A DNA stretch of 64,000 bases from an uncultured Lachnospiraceae bacterium (GCA_934317005.1 CAKREB010000007.1:62001-126000), one strand, 5' to 3'. Positions 18,438 through 28,009 are shown, counted from the stretch's first letter. A program made the numbers and translations. The notes: generated by a model from the sequence alone, not told the origin.

Positions 18438-18468
18438 ATACCGGAATGGAGTTTCCATTTCGGTATTT
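18438..18468 (+). terminator. Hairpin terminator after the 88-aa protein gene
   Basis: taccggaatgga and tccatttcggta form a 12-bp stem with one G-T pair and a 3-nt loop, followed by TTT. The T-run is short, so termination may be partial. Confidence 0.5.
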
Positions 18469-18517
18469 CCATGTCTGTCTGTATTCCTAACCTTAACATA
18501 AAGAAAAACAGGATATA

Positions 18518-18538
18518 GTGTGAAATATATTTTTACAC
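18518..18538. promoter_or_regulatory. Possible ARG box upstream of argH
   Basis: TGTGAAATATATTTTTACAC is a dyad resembling the ArgR/AhrC operator (TGAAT, AT-rich core, ATTCA). A TATAGT hexamer at 18514-18519 that could act as a -10 directly abuts it. The half-sites are imperfect, so the call rests mainly on its position upstream of an arginine gene. Confidence 0.25.
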
Positions 18539-18612
18539 GCGGGATTTGTGTCTGCGCGCACTTGACACAGACTCGTTACACACCAAAAACGTGCGCAGAA
18601 ATGAGGATTATT

Positions 18613-19986
18613 ATGAAACTTTGGGGCGGACGCTTTACAAAAGAAACGAATCAGCTTGTTCACAACTTTAACGCTTCCCTCTCCTTCGATCAGAAATTTT
18701 TCGAGGAAGATATCAACGGAAGTATCGCACATGTTACTATGCTCGCTAAGCAGGGTATCTTATCTAAAGAGGATAAGGATGCGATCATCGAAGGCTTAAA
18801 GGGCATCTGCGCAGATATTAAATCCGGTGCTCTGATCATCGATGAAGAACACGAAGATATTCACAGCTTTGTCGAGGCACACCTGATCGAACGCATCGGT
18901 GATGCCGGAAAGCGTTTACATACCGGACGCAGCCGCAATGATCAGGTTGCTCTTGACATGAAGCTCTATACACGAAAAGAAATTTTGGAAATGGATGGTC
19001 TTTTAAAAAATCTTCTTTCCAGTCTGTTAAAGATCATGAAAGAAAATCTGGACACGATCATGCCCGGATTTACGCATCTTCAAAAAGCACAGCCAATCAC
19101 ATTGGCACATCATATGGGTGCTTATTTTGAAATGTTTAAAAGAGACCGCTCCCGTCTGCACGACATTCATGAACGCATGAACTACTGTCCTCTCGGCTCA
19201 GGAGCTCTTGCAGGTACTACTTACCCCCTCGACAGAGAATACACTGCCTCTTTACTGGACTTTTATGGCCCGACATTAAACAGTATGGATTCTGTATCCG
19301 ACCGCGATTATCTGATTGAATTTTGCAATGCCATGTCCATTATCATGATGCATTTAAGCCGTTTTTGTGAAGAAATCATTATCTGGAATACAAATGAATA
19401 CCAGTTTATCGAAATTGACGATTCCTACTCTACCGGCAGCAGTATCATGCCGCAGAAGAAAAATCCGGATATCGCTGAACTTGTCAGAGGTAAGACAGGT
19501 CGTGTCTACGGTGCCATGATCTCACTTCTGACCACGATGAAGGGTCTTTCCCTTGCCTACAACAAGGATATGCAGGAGGACAAAGAGCTTGTCTTTGATG
19601 CTATTGATACAACGAAGGGATGTATCGTGCTTTTCAATGGAATGTTAGATACACTTACCTTCCGTAAGGATAAAATGCGTGCCAGCGCAGAAGGCGGCTT
19701 TACTAACGCAACAGATGCCGCAGACTATCTTGTAAATCACGGCGTCCCATTCCGTGATGCACATGGTATCATTGGTCAGCTTGTTTTATACTGCATTGAT
19801 AAAGGAATCTCATTAAAAGAAATGTCTTTAGAAGAATATAAGGCAATCAGCCCGGTATTTGAAGAAGATATCTATGATGCGATCAGCATGGAAACCTGTG
19901 TCGATAAGCGCAACACAATCGGCGCACCGGGACCGGAAGCCATGAAAAAAGTAATCGCCGTTTACGAGGATTATTTATCAGAATAA
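18613..19986 (+). CDS. argH: Argininosuccinate lyase
   Basis: A 457-aa protein starting MKLWGGRFTK at ATG 18613, with GAGGA at 18603-18607; the longer frame from 18520 has no family similarity. The body shows HEDIHSFVEAHL, LHTGRSRNDQVALDM, TTYPLDRE and the fumarase/aspartase-superfamily signature SSIMPQKKNPD near residue 280. It cleaves argininosuccinate to arginine and fumarate, the last step of arginine biosynthesis. argG is not adjacent, so the gene stands alone. A possible ARG box is upstream at 18518-18538 and a strong terminator follows at 19994-20043. Confidence 0.96.
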   Translation: MKLWGGRFTKETNQLVHNFNASLSFDQKFFEEDINGSIAHVTMLAKQGILSKEDKDAIIEGLKGICADIKSGALIIDEEHEDIHSFVEAHLIERIGDAGKRLHTGRSRNDQVALDMKLYTRKEILEMDGLLKNLLSSLLKIMKENLDTIMPGFTHLQKAQPITLAHHMGAYFEMFKRDRSRLHDIHERMNYCPLGSGALAGTTYPLDREYTASLLDFYGPTLNSMDSVSDRDYLIEFCNAMSIIMMHLSRFCEEIIIWNTNEYQFIEIDDSYSTGSSIMPQKKNPDIAELVRGKTGRVYGAMISLLTTMKGLSLAYNKDMQEDKELVFDAIDTTKGCIVLFNGMLDTLTFRKDKMRASAEGGFTNATDAADYLVNHGVPFRDAHGIIGQLVLYCIDKGISLKEMSLEEYKAISPVFEEDIYDAISMETCVDKRNTIGAPGPEAMKKVIAVYEDYLSE

Positions 19987-19993
19987 TAGAACA

Positions 19994-20043
19994 GGGGCAG
20001 CGCACTGATTGATCATATCAGATTAACGCTGCCCCTTATTTTT
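19994..20043. terminator. Rho-independent terminator of argH (probably bidirectional)
   Basis: GGGGCAGCG (19994-20002) pairs perfectly with CGCTGCCCC (20027-20035). On the plus strand TTATTTTT follows. The gene on the other side reads toward it, so the hairpin may also stop transcription of the HMA protein gene. Confidence 0.85.
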
Positions 20044-20097
20044 AAGTAAAGCCACCCATACGATAGCCGTGTGCAAATGTACTGCTTTGTAGTATCC

Positions 20098-20355
20098 TTA
20101 TTTCTTTCCAAAGTGAAAAAATCCCTTTTTCTCATATGGTTCACTATCACTTGAAAGTAGCTCATAGCCGATATCTGCAACCTCTTTTTTAGCTTTCGCA
20201 ATATCTAATGGTTCTTCACTGATTACAATAGTTTCTCCTTTTTTCGCGGAAGAAGTCACTTTTTTAACAGGAAACTTGTTGCGAAACAGCTCATTCATAT
20301 GCGATTCGCACATTCCACACATCATGCCATCAATCTTTAATACTGTTTTGATCAT
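20098..20355 (-). CDS. Heavy-metal-associated (HMA) domain protein
   Basis: An 85-aa protein beginning MIKTVLKIDGMMCGMCESHM at ATG 20355, with AGGG 8 nt upstream. It has a ferredoxin-like HMA fold with the metal site GMMCGMC (C13 and C16), like copper chaperones and the N-terminal domains of copper ATPases. The tail SDSEPYEKKGFFHFGKK is a recurrent ending of this Lachnospiraceae family. It probably binds Cu(I) in the cytosol, though no copper ATPase is nearby. It follows the M18 aminopeptidase gene after 62 bp on the same strand. Confidence 0.85.
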   Translation of the reverse strand: MIKTVLKIDGMMCGMCESHMNELFRNKFPVKKVTSSAKKGETIVISEEPLDIAKAKKEVADIGYELLSSDSEPYEKKGFFHFGKK

Positions 20356-20417
20356 TATAATAACCCTGCCTTTCCAAACACCTGCCGCTCTAAATAACAG
20401 GCCCAAATAATAAGCTT

Positions 20418-21797
20418 CTACGCGTTTTTTAGGAAAGCTACATAACACTTCTGTGCTTCATAGACATCTGCCTTACTTGTTACCTCCCACGGTGCATGCA
20501 TGCTTAAGACAGCAACACCACAATCAATTACCTCCATGCCATACAATGATAAGATATATGCGATTGTTCCACCACCGCCAATATCTACCTTACCAAGCTC
20601 CGCTGTCTGATAATGTACCCCATTATCATCCATGATCTTACGAAGAACTGCCAGATATTCTGCATTGGCATCATTGGAACCGGATTTTCCACGGCTTCCG
20701 GTAAATTTGCTAAATACAACACCATAACCGCAAAAAGATGCATTTTTCTTTTCAAAAGAAGATGCATACAAAGGATCATATCCTGCATTCACATCAGAAG
20801 AAAGCATACGGCTGTTTTTTAAGCATCTGCGAAGCTTTAACTCACTATATTCTCCCATGCGGTCTAAAATCTCTGCAACTGCATTTTCAAAAAAGCGTGA
20901 CTGCATACCGGTTGCACCCACACTACCGATTTCTTCTTTGTCAACTAAAAGACAGCATGAGGTTTTTTCCGGATCTGTCACTTCTAACATAGCATCTAAC
21001 GATGTATAAGCACATACCCTGTCATCCTGTCCATAAGAAAGAATCATACTACGGTCAAAACCAAGCTCTCTTGCTGCACCTGCAGGCACTACTTCTAACT
21101 CAGCAGATATAAAATCTTCCTCTTCCATTCCATACTGCTCACTTAACAGTTTTAAGATATTTTTTTGGACAGCATCCTTTTCTTCTCCCTTTAACGGATA
21201 ACTGCCAATCAGAATATCGAGATTTTCTCCCTCTACCACCTTAGCAGCTTTCTTTTCCATCTGTTCCCCGGCCAGATGAATCAAAAGATCAGATACGCAG
21301 AATACCGGATCTTCTGGCTTTTCACCAATGCACACCTTCTGCGTGGTTCCATCTTTTTTGACAACAACACCATGAATAGCAAGTGGAATCGTAACCCACT
21401 GATATTTCTTAATTCCGCCATAGTAGTGCGTATCCAGATATGCCATGTCACCATCCTCATATAACGGATTCTGCTTTACATCTAAACGTGGCGAATCAAT
21501 ATGTGCTCCCAAAATATTCATGCCTTCCTCTAAAGGCTTCTTACCAATACAGAACATAACGACCGCTTTATTCATGCATACGGAATAGATCTTATCTCCA
21601 GACTTTACACTTTCCCTGTTTTGAATGATCTGTTCCAGACTTTTATAGCCTGCTTCTTCTGCCTGTGCGACAATCTGCTCTACACATTCTCTTTCTGTCT
21701 TACCATTGGACAAAAAATGCAGATACTTTTGACAGATATGCTCTAATTTTTCCATATCCTTCTGCTCATACTTTTCCCAAACACTTTTTCTTTCCAT
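20418..21797 (-). CDS. M18 family aminopeptidase
   Basis: A 459-aa protein starting MERKSVWEKYEQKDMEKLEH at ATG 21797, with AGAGGA 6 nt upstream. The dinuclear zinc ligands and catalytic residues of M18 are visible: GAHIDSPRLDVK (H99, D101), the DKEEIGSVGATGM segment with the Glu pair, and SMHAPWEV with the last His near the C-terminus. M18 enzymes remove acidic (Asp/Glu) or other N-terminal residues in the cytosol as tetrahedral dodecamers. The length agrees with the family. The HMA protein gene lies 62 bp downstream. Confidence 0.93.
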   Translation of the reverse strand: MERKSVWEKYEQKDMEKLEHICQKYLHFLSNGKTERECVEQIVAQAEEAGYKSLEQIIQNRESVKSGDKIYSVCMNKAVVMFCIGKKPLEEGMNILGAHIDSPRLDVKQNPLYEDGDMAYLDTHYYGGIKKYQWVTIPLAIHGVVVKKDGTTQKVCIGEKPEDPVFCVSDLLIHLAGEQMEKKAAKVVEGENLDILIGSYPLKGEEKDAVQKNILKLLSEQYGMEEEDFISAELEVVPAGAARELGFDRSMILSYGQDDRVCAYTSLDAMLEVTDPEKTSCCLLVDKEEIGSVGATGMQSRFFENAVAEILDRMGEYSELKLRRCLKNSRMLSSDVNAGYDPLYASSFEKKNASFCGYGVVFSKFTGSRGKSGSNDANAEYLAVLRKIMDDNGVHYQTAELGKVDIGGGGTIAYILSLYGMEVIDCGVAVLSMHAPWEVTSKADVYEAQKCYVAFLKNA

Positions 21798-21888
21798 GAT
21801 TGTTCCTCTTTTCTGCACACATTATATTACGTTAAAACAATTAGCTGTTTCTACATTGTATCAGGTGTGCCAAACACAATGTAACAAA

Positions 21889-22908
21889 TTACCAGTCACT
21901 GCCACATATCGAAAGCGGCAGTCCTGTTTCATACGAAAGATTTCCTAACTCCATCGCCGCATGATAAATCCTATGGCGAAGCTCTTTTCTTTCTGATTTC
22001 TCTCCCATTATAGCAAAAAAACGGCCAGGATACAAAGGAATGACTTCCTCTATGATTGTACAATACTGATCATATTTTTCAACTGCTTTATCATAAATTT
22101 CCCACACAGAATCAGATGATGTCTTATTCCAGTTCCAGGGATTGTGCCAGATTTCATTCTGTGTGTTCATCACCTTGCGCTTTCTGATCAGCTTGTCCGT
22201 CACCATAAAATTCGTTAAGCCATAATCCTCCTGAAATGGAAATTCAATTCTTTGCAGATATTCTCTCTGCCCATCCGATGCGACAAAAAATCCATTTGTG
22301 ATTATTTTCATCATCTGAAAGGCTGCTAAAACATTTTCCTTTTTCAAATGAATCCGATAGCAGCAGCTGACCGCCTTTTCCAATATCGCAGCTAACGTTT
22401 TCTCTTCTTTTTTTGTCATGATCTGATACGCTGACGCTGCAAAGCCAGAGGGCAGAATCCCCTTTTTCACTGCAATCATCTTGGCATCGATTGCCGACTC
22501 CAGACGATGATGCATTCCTGCTGTTGCTTTCTTAGCATAAGCAGACGAAGGATCATATCCAATCCTTGCATATACATACGGGTGAATCATGCTGTCCAAT
22601 GTATAATGCGCCAAAGCACCATACAGATAACTGATTCCTATTTCCATCGTCCATGCATCCTCTGCCTCCCATACTACCTGCATCAGATTTGCAAAATAGC
22701 GGCTGCTTTTCTCATGATGCATCCGGATTCCAAGATTTTTTTCCCTGCAGCTTAAAAGCATCGGAATATTGTATAAAAAAAGATCCGGTCCCTGACACCC
22801 TGCACCAAATACACCCTGATGCCTTTTTATCATAGAAACCGGCATTCTGTCTGTTCCTTCCTTTAAAAGCTCCTCGCCGTAAATTGCATGTGTTGCAAAG
22901 CCTGCCAT
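21889..22908 (-). CDS. Zinc-dependent phospholipase C family protein
   Basis: A 339-aa protein starting MAGFATHAIYGEELLKEG at ATG 22908, with AAGGAGG 8 nt upstream; the longer frame is non-homologous and overlaps ylbJ. The zinc-PLC fold is suggested by the N-terminal THAIYGEE, the internal MHHEKSS, and GALAHYTLDSMIHPYVY, which has the HxxxDxxxHP spacing of the phospholipase C/S1-P1 zinc site. There is no signal peptide, unlike secreted clostridial alpha-toxin, so it is probably an intracellular hydrolase of unknown substrate. It follows ylbJ by 32 bp on the same strand. Confidence 0.8.
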   Translation of the reverse strand: MAGFATHAIYGEELLKEGTDRMPVSMIKRHQGVFGAGCQGPDLFLYNIPMLLSCREKNLGIRMHHEKSSRYFANLMQVVWEAEDAWTMEIGISYLYGALAHYTLDSMIHPYVYARIGYDPSSAYAKKATAGMHHRLESAIDAKMIAVKKGILPSGFAASAYQIMTKKEEKTLAAILEKAVSCCYRIHLKKENVLAAFQMMKIITNGFFVASDGQREYLQRIEFPFQEDYGLTNFMVTDKLIRKRKVMNTQNEIWHNPWNWNKTSSDSVWEIYDKAVEKYDQYCTIIEEVIPLYPGRFFAIMGEKSERKELRHRIYHAAMELGNLSYETGLPLSICGSDW

Positions 22909-22940
22909 AAATCCTGCCTCCTTCCTCAAATCCTGCCTTA

Positions 22941-23861
22941 TTAAAAATAATAAAACACAAAAAATGCTATCAAAAAAGCGATCCCAGCCTGTATGATCTT
23001 TGCAGACAGATATCTGTAAACAGACAGATCTGTTTCTCCGATCACACTCGCTGTCTGTGCCACACTTGAAAGTCCGCCAAATGCACATAATGCTATAAGA
23101 ATACTGTTTTGCAGATTCTGTGCCATTCCTGCCTGATGTAATTTTTCTCCACCAATTGTTATCTCCAAAATTCCCATTCCTATGTATTTGATCCTGTCAG
23201 GCAACGGCAAAAGTTCTTCACTTAATTCAGCTAAGATAGAAAACAGCATGATATAACCGCCTACTTTTGTAATCGTCACAAAAGCATCCAAAATGCTTTC
23301 ATCTAGCGACAAAATCACCGGACACCTGTCCTGCACACAACGGTTGTTCTGATGAGCTTTTGCTTGAAATGTTTTTCCTCTCCAAAGAAAGCTTCCCAAA
23401 AATGCTGATAGCACGATCAAAGCTAATACGAACACCGGGTATCTAAGCCCCATACAGTGAAGTCCGATATATTCCAGTAAAAACATCGGACTTGCATTGT
23501 TACAAAAAGTAAGCAGATATTGCGCTTCTTCCCGCGATATCATATTTTCCTGATATAACTGCGCTGCCGCCTTTGCTCCAATCGGATATCCTGACAAAAA
23601 TCCGATCACGGCCGGATAACATCCTGCCTTTGATAGCCCAAACACCTTTGTAAAAACCGGTGACATAATATAGCTGATACTTTCCGTAATATTCTGCCTG
23701 ATCAAAAAGTTCGATAGGATCATAAAAGGAAGCAGTGCCGGAAGTACCGTGTCAAACCACAAAAGAAGCCCTCTTTTCGCTCCTTCACAGACAATTTCCG
23801 GAAACAAAATAAAAAAGAGGATCATCACCCCAAGTAATCCTGTCAGCACTCTTCGATTCAT
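22941..23861 (-). CDS. ylbJ: YlbJ-like sporulation integral membrane protein (Gate/nucleoside-recognition domain)
   Basis: A 306-aa polytopic membrane protein with about eight hydrophobic segments and the hallmark YPAVIGFLSGYPIGAKAAA. FCNNASPMFLLEYIG lies mid-protein, typical of the YlbJ branch of Gate proteins. In Bacillus YlbJ is made in the mother cell and is needed for spore formation. The start ATG at 23861 has AGGTGG upstream. The zinc-PLC gene follows 32 bp downstream. The presence of this gene suggests, but does not prove, that the host can sporulate. Confidence 0.85.
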   Translation of the reverse strand: MNRRVLTGLLGVMILFFILFPEIVCEGAKRGLLLWFDTVLPALLPFMILSNFLIRQNITESISYIMSPVFTKVFGLSKAGCYPAVIGFLSGYPIGAKAAAQLYQENMISREEAQYLLTFCNNASPMFLLEYIGLHCMGLRYPVFVLALIVLSAFLGSFLWRGKTFQAKAHQNNRCVQDRCPVILSLDESILDAFVTITKVGGYIMLFSILAELSEELLPLPDRIKYIGMGILEITIGGEKLHQAGMAQNLQNSILIALCAFGGLSSVAQTASVIGETDLSVYRYLSAKIIQAGIAFLIAFFVFYYF

Positions 23862-23951
23862 AAGCCACCTGCATATGACATACTCTTTTCTTCATCCTAT
23901 GCATTTTTGCTGGATATTATACGCTGCATAAGCGTCTATGCTGCCTTTGTT

Positions 23952-24515
23952 TTACTGCTCTCTGCACCACAGATAGCAATATGCCTGCGTTCTGGCAGCA
24001 AACGGATAATCTTCAAGCAGCTTTTTTACTTCTTCTTTCGTATACCAGCCCGGCTCTATCTCTTCTACTACAGATGTGCTTTTTTGAAATTCTCCTGCAG
24101 CCGTTCCTACGATACAGATGTTGGTTTCATTCGAAAAACCAATTGCACTGTAGCTGCGCGGAATGCGATCCTCAATCGATACTAAAGACAGCCCTGTTTC
24201 CTCCCAAAGCTCTCTCTTGGCACTCTGATCCGGTGTTTCTCCCTCATCGATCAGTCCTGCCGGAAAATTATACACCCACATTCCTGTTGCCAGCCGGAAC
24301 TCTTTGCTCAATAAAATCTTTTCCCTGCTCTCATCATGCATGATCAAAACGACAGAATCTGCCTCTTTCCCAATCAGTTCCTCGTGCGTTTTAATATCCG
24401 GATTACGGCTGATCATCTCATATACCTTTGTTCCACCATCTTCTGTCTGATACGTAATGTCATAACGATGGATAAACTTGCCACCTATTATTTTTTTAAT
24501 CGATTGAAACTTCAT
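23952..24515 (-). CDS. Nudix hydrolase (ADP-ribose pyrophosphatase type)
   Basis: A 187-aa protein with a complete Nudix box GLIDEGETPDQSAKRELWEE followed by TGL, matching Gx5Ex7REUxEExGU. The upstream LSKEFRLATGMWVYNFPAGL resembles the ADP-ribose pyrophosphatase group that hydrolyses ADP-sugars. GGAGATTCGCT precedes the ATG at 24515. The substrate cannot be assigned from sequence alone. It ends about 90 bp upstream of ylbJ on the same strand. Confidence 0.9.
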   Translation of the reverse strand: MKFQSIKKIIGGKFIHRYDITYQTEDGGTKVYEMISRNPDIKTHEELIGKEADSVVLIMHDESREKILLSKEFRLATGMWVYNFPAGLIDEGETPDQSAKRELWEETGLSLVSIEDRIPRSYSAIGFSNETNICIVGTAAGEFQKSTSVVEEIEPGWYTKEEVKKLLEDYPFAARTQAYCYLWCREQ

Positions 24516-24586
24516 AGCGAATCTCCTCTTTCCTGCACCACACGCCTTTCACCCGATTGCCTGATGCTGATATATATAACTGACAC

Positions 24587-24629
24587 AAAAGGGCAATCTC
24601 TACGCACTTACACTTAGAAATTGCCCTTT
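24587..24629 (-). terminator. Terminator of metY
   Basis: On the minus strand AAAGGGCAAT (24620-24629) pairs with ATTGCCCTTT (24588-24597), followed by T and GTG. The stem ends about 10 bp after the metY stop codon. The U-tract is short but begins within the stem. Confidence 0.65.
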
Positions 24630-24640
24630 CCATACTATAA

Positions 24641-25921
24641 TTATAAAACATCCAATGCCTGCTTTAAGTCTGCAATAATATCCTCTGCATTTTCCAGACC
24701 AACAGATAAACGGATCAGATCCGGTGCAACACCGGCTTCTATTAACTGTTCATCTGACATCTGACGATGGGTATGGCTTGCCGGATGCAGGATGCAGGTT
24801 TGACTATCTGCCACATGCGTTACAATAGCTACAACCTTTAAAGCATCCATAAATTTAATCGACTGCTCTCTTCCACCCTTGATGCCAAAGGACATAACAC
24901 CGCAGGTTCCATTTGGCAGATATTTTTTAGCCAGATCATGATATTCATCCTTCTCCAGATCTGCATAGTGAACCCATGCAACACGTTCATCTGCTTCCAA
25001 AAATTTTGCAATTGTCAAAGCACTTTCACAATGCTGTTTCATACGAAGCGGAAGTGTCTCCAAACCAAGATTTAAATAAAACGCATTTTGTGGGGACTGT
25101 ATCGGTCCCAGATCACGCATCAGCTGTGCCGTTGCCTTTTCGATATATGCCAGACCATTTCCAAACTTCGTCGCATATGTGATACCATGATACGATTCAT
25201 CCGGTGTCGTTAATCCCGGATACTTTTCAGCATGTGCCATCCAGTCAAACTTTCCACTGTCTACGATACAACCGCCTACACCAACTGCATGACCATCCAT
25301 ATACTTTGTGGTAGAGTGTGTCACAATATCCGCTCCCCACTCAAACGGACGGCAATTAATCGGCGTTGCAAAGGTGTTATCAATGATTAACGGAACCCCA
25401 TGCTTATGTGCAATCTTTGCAAATTTTTCAATATCAAATACCGAAACGGTAGGATTTGTAATCGTTTCTCCAAAGACAGCCTTTGTGTTCGGTCGAAAAC
25501 ATGCTTCCAGTTCTTCCTCCGAAATATTCTGATCCACAAAGGTGCATTCAATTCCCATCTTTTTCATCGTAGTACCAAATAAATTATAGGTACCACCGTA
25601 AATTGCAGACGAAGCAATAAAGTGATCTCCTGCCTCACAAATATTAAACACGGCAAAAAAGTTTGCTGCCTGCCCGGATGCCGTTAACATAGCTGCTGTT
25701 CCACCTTCTAATGCACAGATCTTCGCTGCTACTGCATCATTGGTAGGATTCTGCAATCTTGTATAAAAATAACCACTATCCTCCAGGTCAAACAGCCTTC
25801 CCATCGCATCACTGGTGTCGTATTGAAAGGTTGTGCTCTGATAGATTGGCAGCTGTCTTGGCTCTCCCTGTTTCGGCTGCCATCCTTCTTTTATACATTT
25901 TGTTTCTAATCTTGTGTCCAT
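24641..25921 (-). CDS. metY: O-acetylhomoserine (thiol)-lyase
   Basis: A 426-aa PLP enzyme of the Cys/Met metabolism family. It opens ETKCIKEGWQPKQGEPRQLP and QSTTFQYDT, shows YTRLQNPTNDAVAAKICALE, and has the PLP lysine in HSTTKYMDGHAVGVGG. The N-terminal insertion and ALKVVAIVTHVADSQTCILH near the C-terminus favour O-acetylhomoserine sulfhydrylase over cystathionine gamma-synthase. It makes homocysteine from O-acetylhomoserine and sulfide. GAAGGGAAATAG lies before the ATG at 25921. No S-box or T-box leader fits in the 93 bp upstream. Confidence 0.92.
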   Translation of the reverse strand: MDTRLETKCIKEGWQPKQGEPRQLPIYQSTTFQYDTSDAMGRLFDLEDSGYFYTRLQNPTNDAVAAKICALEGGTAAMLTASGQAANFFAVFNICEAGDHFIASSAIYGGTYNLFGTTMKKMGIECTFVDQNISEEELEACFRPNTKAVFGETITNPTVSVFDIEKFAKIAHKHGVPLIIDNTFATPINCRPFEWGADIVTHSTTKYMDGHAVGVGGCIVDSGKFDWMAHAEKYPGLTTPDESYHGITYATKFGNGLAYIEKATAQLMRDLGPIQSPQNAFYLNLGLETLPLRMKQHCESALTIAKFLEADERVAWVHYADLEKDEYHDLAKKYLPNGTCGVMSFGIKGGREQSIKFMDALKVVAIVTHVADSQTCILHPASHTHRQMSDEQLIEAGVAPDLIRLSVGLENAEDIIADLKQALDVL

Positions 25922-26014
25922 TATCTATTTCCCTTCTTTTTACTAATAATTTTCATTTATTCTATTGTCGCACAACTGTTCCATTCTTACAAGCTATAAA
26001 TTGCTTTTCTTCGC

Positions 26015-26896
26015 TCATAAAGATCTGTTTTCTTTTTGCATGATCTCATCAACAACCTTTTTAGCCGCTTCTACTGCTCCCTGATCAATACAGCATGACA
26101 GCCGGTACACCGGAACCTGATTGACAAGCTGCATCGCAAAATCCACTGCATCCAAATAAAAGGATGAGTTCCACAAATTTAAGGTCAGCTCAGAAAAAAC
26201 CGCTTCAAATGCCTTTTCATCAGCCAGACGTGTCACCCTGTTTTCCGTTGCCTTATGTACCACAAAAATAGCGCACAACGGACAACTCCGGTTTGTAAAT
26301 ACGCCAGAGGAACCTGCAATCGGAAGACCATGACAGATATATCCCTTTTCTGTCTTTTCTAAAGCTGCGCGGTCTCCGTTGATCATCTTGGCATCAGCAT
26401 ATTTTTCCCACAAAGTTCCCTGTGTCGTCTTTCCACCACCTGACGGTGCAGAAAAAAGCACAGCCTGTCCATGATAGTCAACATAAGAACAATGAAACAG
26501 ATACTTACCAAACCGATGCAAAATACGTTCTATGCCCGCAGCATTAAAGCATCCTGTTGAATACGAAAAATAATCTTGTGTACCGGGTAAAAAGTGCAGA
26601 ATTGTTTCATTCCCTGTATTAAGATAGTCCCATGCTGCAATCCCCCTGCTAAACGGAATATGAAACAAGTGCAGACACTTTTCTCCCTCCTGATATACGC
26701 GATTCATTTCATTTTCAAACACAAGCGCACCCTTTTCCTTTGGAACACTCTGCACCGGCACCATACGAATCCGGTAATCCTCTGCCTCCTGCTTATCATA
26801 CCGATATATACAAAATGCTTCATTATCCTGAATTTCAATCGGCGCATCCACTGAAATTAAAACCCCGGCTATCCGATACTGATATTTCAACTCCAC
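26015..26896 (-). CDS. HPr kinase-like protein of a RiPP cluster
   Basis: A 293-aa protein that opens with KYQYRIAGVLISVDAP, a usual N-terminus for HprK-like proteins found in peptide-modification clusters. The P-loop is SAPSGGGKTTQG (about 149-160, K156), followed by NGDRAALEK and CHGLPIAGSS. True HprK has a longer N-terminal domain and a GDSGxGKSE loop; here the protein is a stand-alone kinase core. In lasso-peptide clusters such as paeninodin, HprK-like proteins phosphorylate the C-terminal Ser of the precursor. The candidate precursor here also ends in Ser. The frame starts at a GTG (26896) inside the 3' end of the radical SAM gene, with AGGAGG close by, so the two are translationally linked; a TTG at 26890 has better spacing. 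Confidence 0.8.
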   Translation of the reverse strand: MELKYQYRIAGVLISVDAPIEIQDNEAFCIYRYDKQEAEDYRIRMVPVQSVPKEKGALVFENEMNRVYQEGEKCLHLFHIPFSRGIAAWDYLNTGNETILHFLPGTQDYFSYSTGCFNAAGIERILHRFGKYLFHCSYVDYHGQAVLFSAPSGGGKTTQGTLWEKYADAKMINGDRAALEKTEKGYICHGLPIAGSSGVFTNRSCPLCAIFVVHKATENRVTRLADEKAFEAVFSELTLNLWNSSFYLDAVDFAMQLVNQVPVYRLSCCIDQGAVEAAKKVVDEIMQKENRSL

Positions 26897-27983
26897 TTCC
26901 CTCCTTTTTCAAAATATTTTCCAGATGATCAGTATATCTGCACAAATATTCCGGTGCCGCTTTAAAATTTCCTGTTTCCTGAAAAATAGCAGCCTTACAT
27001 GCCGGACAAATATCCTGCTTCCGGCAATTCATGCACTTTGCAGGAACAGATATTTCCTGCACACTAGACACCAACTGCTGCCACGCCTCCCCAAATGTAT
27101 GCTCTGCCAAAGATACCTCTAAAGCCTGAAACATAACACACGGGCGCAGCATACCTTTCCAGTCTATAGCAAAAGAGCACTGTCCAGCCCTGCATTGATG
27201 AAAAGAAGGCTGCCATTCTGTCTGCTTTTCTAACTGTTCCAAACGATACGCACTCTGAGCTGCAGACTGTTTAAACTCTTCCCTTCCATACATCACAATC
27301 CGGTCAAAACAGGCACTCTCAGCTGCCTTCTCAGGCTGCAATCTGTTAAACTGCTCCGGTGCATGTTTCTGACATCCCCTTGGAAGGAACAGATAGCTGC
27401 TTGTGTTAAGGTGTAGTCCTCTCTTTGCCGCAAATTCATGCATCTTTGGCAGCTCCTGAATGTTTTCCGGCACCAGTACTGCATTTAGATAAACATTTAG
27501 TCCTGCTTCCTGCAATCTCTCAATCGCATCCGACACTTTCTGAAAACCATGTTCTGCCTTAGTAATTTTCTGATACGTTTCATCTGTCGCACCATATAGT
27601 GATATATTAATCTTAGTCGGCGGATATTTTAAGAACCACTTTACACGCTCTTCATCAATCAATGTTCCATTTGTATTAAAAGACAGTAACAATCCCATAT
27701 TTGTCAACTGCTGCATCAATTCATCTATCTCCGGATATAAAAGCGTTTCTCCACCGGTCAGTGACAACACAAGCATCCCGGCATCCTTCGCCCTCTGCGC
27801 CTGTTTTATCCAAAAAGAAGCCGGAAGAAGCTTCTGTCTACTGATCTTGTCTTCCTCCGGCTTATGAATATAACACATATGACATTGCAGATTACAAACA
27901 GGTGTCAGCTCAAACTGTCCCGACATCGGAATCTTTTCTCTGGCTGCCTGCTGATATAATTCTGTTAAAAAAGATAATTCCAT
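26835..27983 (-). CDS. Radical SAM/SPASM peptide maturase
   Basis: A 382-aa protein starting at ATG 27983 (GGGAGAG just upstream; ATG 27995 has no ribosome site). The radical SAM cluster motif is CNLQCHMC (C30, C34, C37), with LTGGETLLYPE as the SAM-binding GGE segment. The C-terminal SPASM region holds C-rich stretches CRAGQCSF, RPCVMF, KCMNCRKQDICPAC and CRYTDHLE, enough for auxiliary iron-sulfur clusters. SPASM enzymes cross-link or epimerise ribosomal peptides; the gene starts 26 bp after the candidate precursor. It is probably a cytosolic maturase for that peptide. Its exact chemistry cannot be told from sequence alone. Confidence 0.88.
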   Translation of the reverse strand: MELSFLTELYQQAAREKIPMSGQFELTPVCNLQCHMCYIHKPEEDKISRQKLLPASFWIKQAQRAKDAGMLVLSLTGGETLLYPEIDELMQQLTNMGLLLSFNTNGTLIDEERVKWFLKYPPTKINISLYGATDETYQKITKAEHGFQKVSDAIERLQEAGLNVYLNAVLVPENIQELPKMHEFAAKRGLHLNTSSYLFLPRGCQKHAPEQFNRLQPEKAAESACFDRIVMYGREEFKQSAAQSAYRLEQLEKQTEWQPSFHQCRAGQCSFAIDWKGMLRPCVMFQALEVSLAEHTFGEAWQQLVSSVQEISVPAKCMNCRKQDICPACKAAIFQETGNFKAAPEYLCRYTDHLENILKKEGSGVEISVSDSRGFNFSGCAD

Positions 27984-28009
27984 ATGCTCTCCCATACATT
28001 TTGCAACAA

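Noticed and set aside
25922..26014. S-box riboswitch before metY
   Set aside because: The 93-bp gap is too short and shows no SAM-I aptamer features; only a poor promoter-like match is seen.
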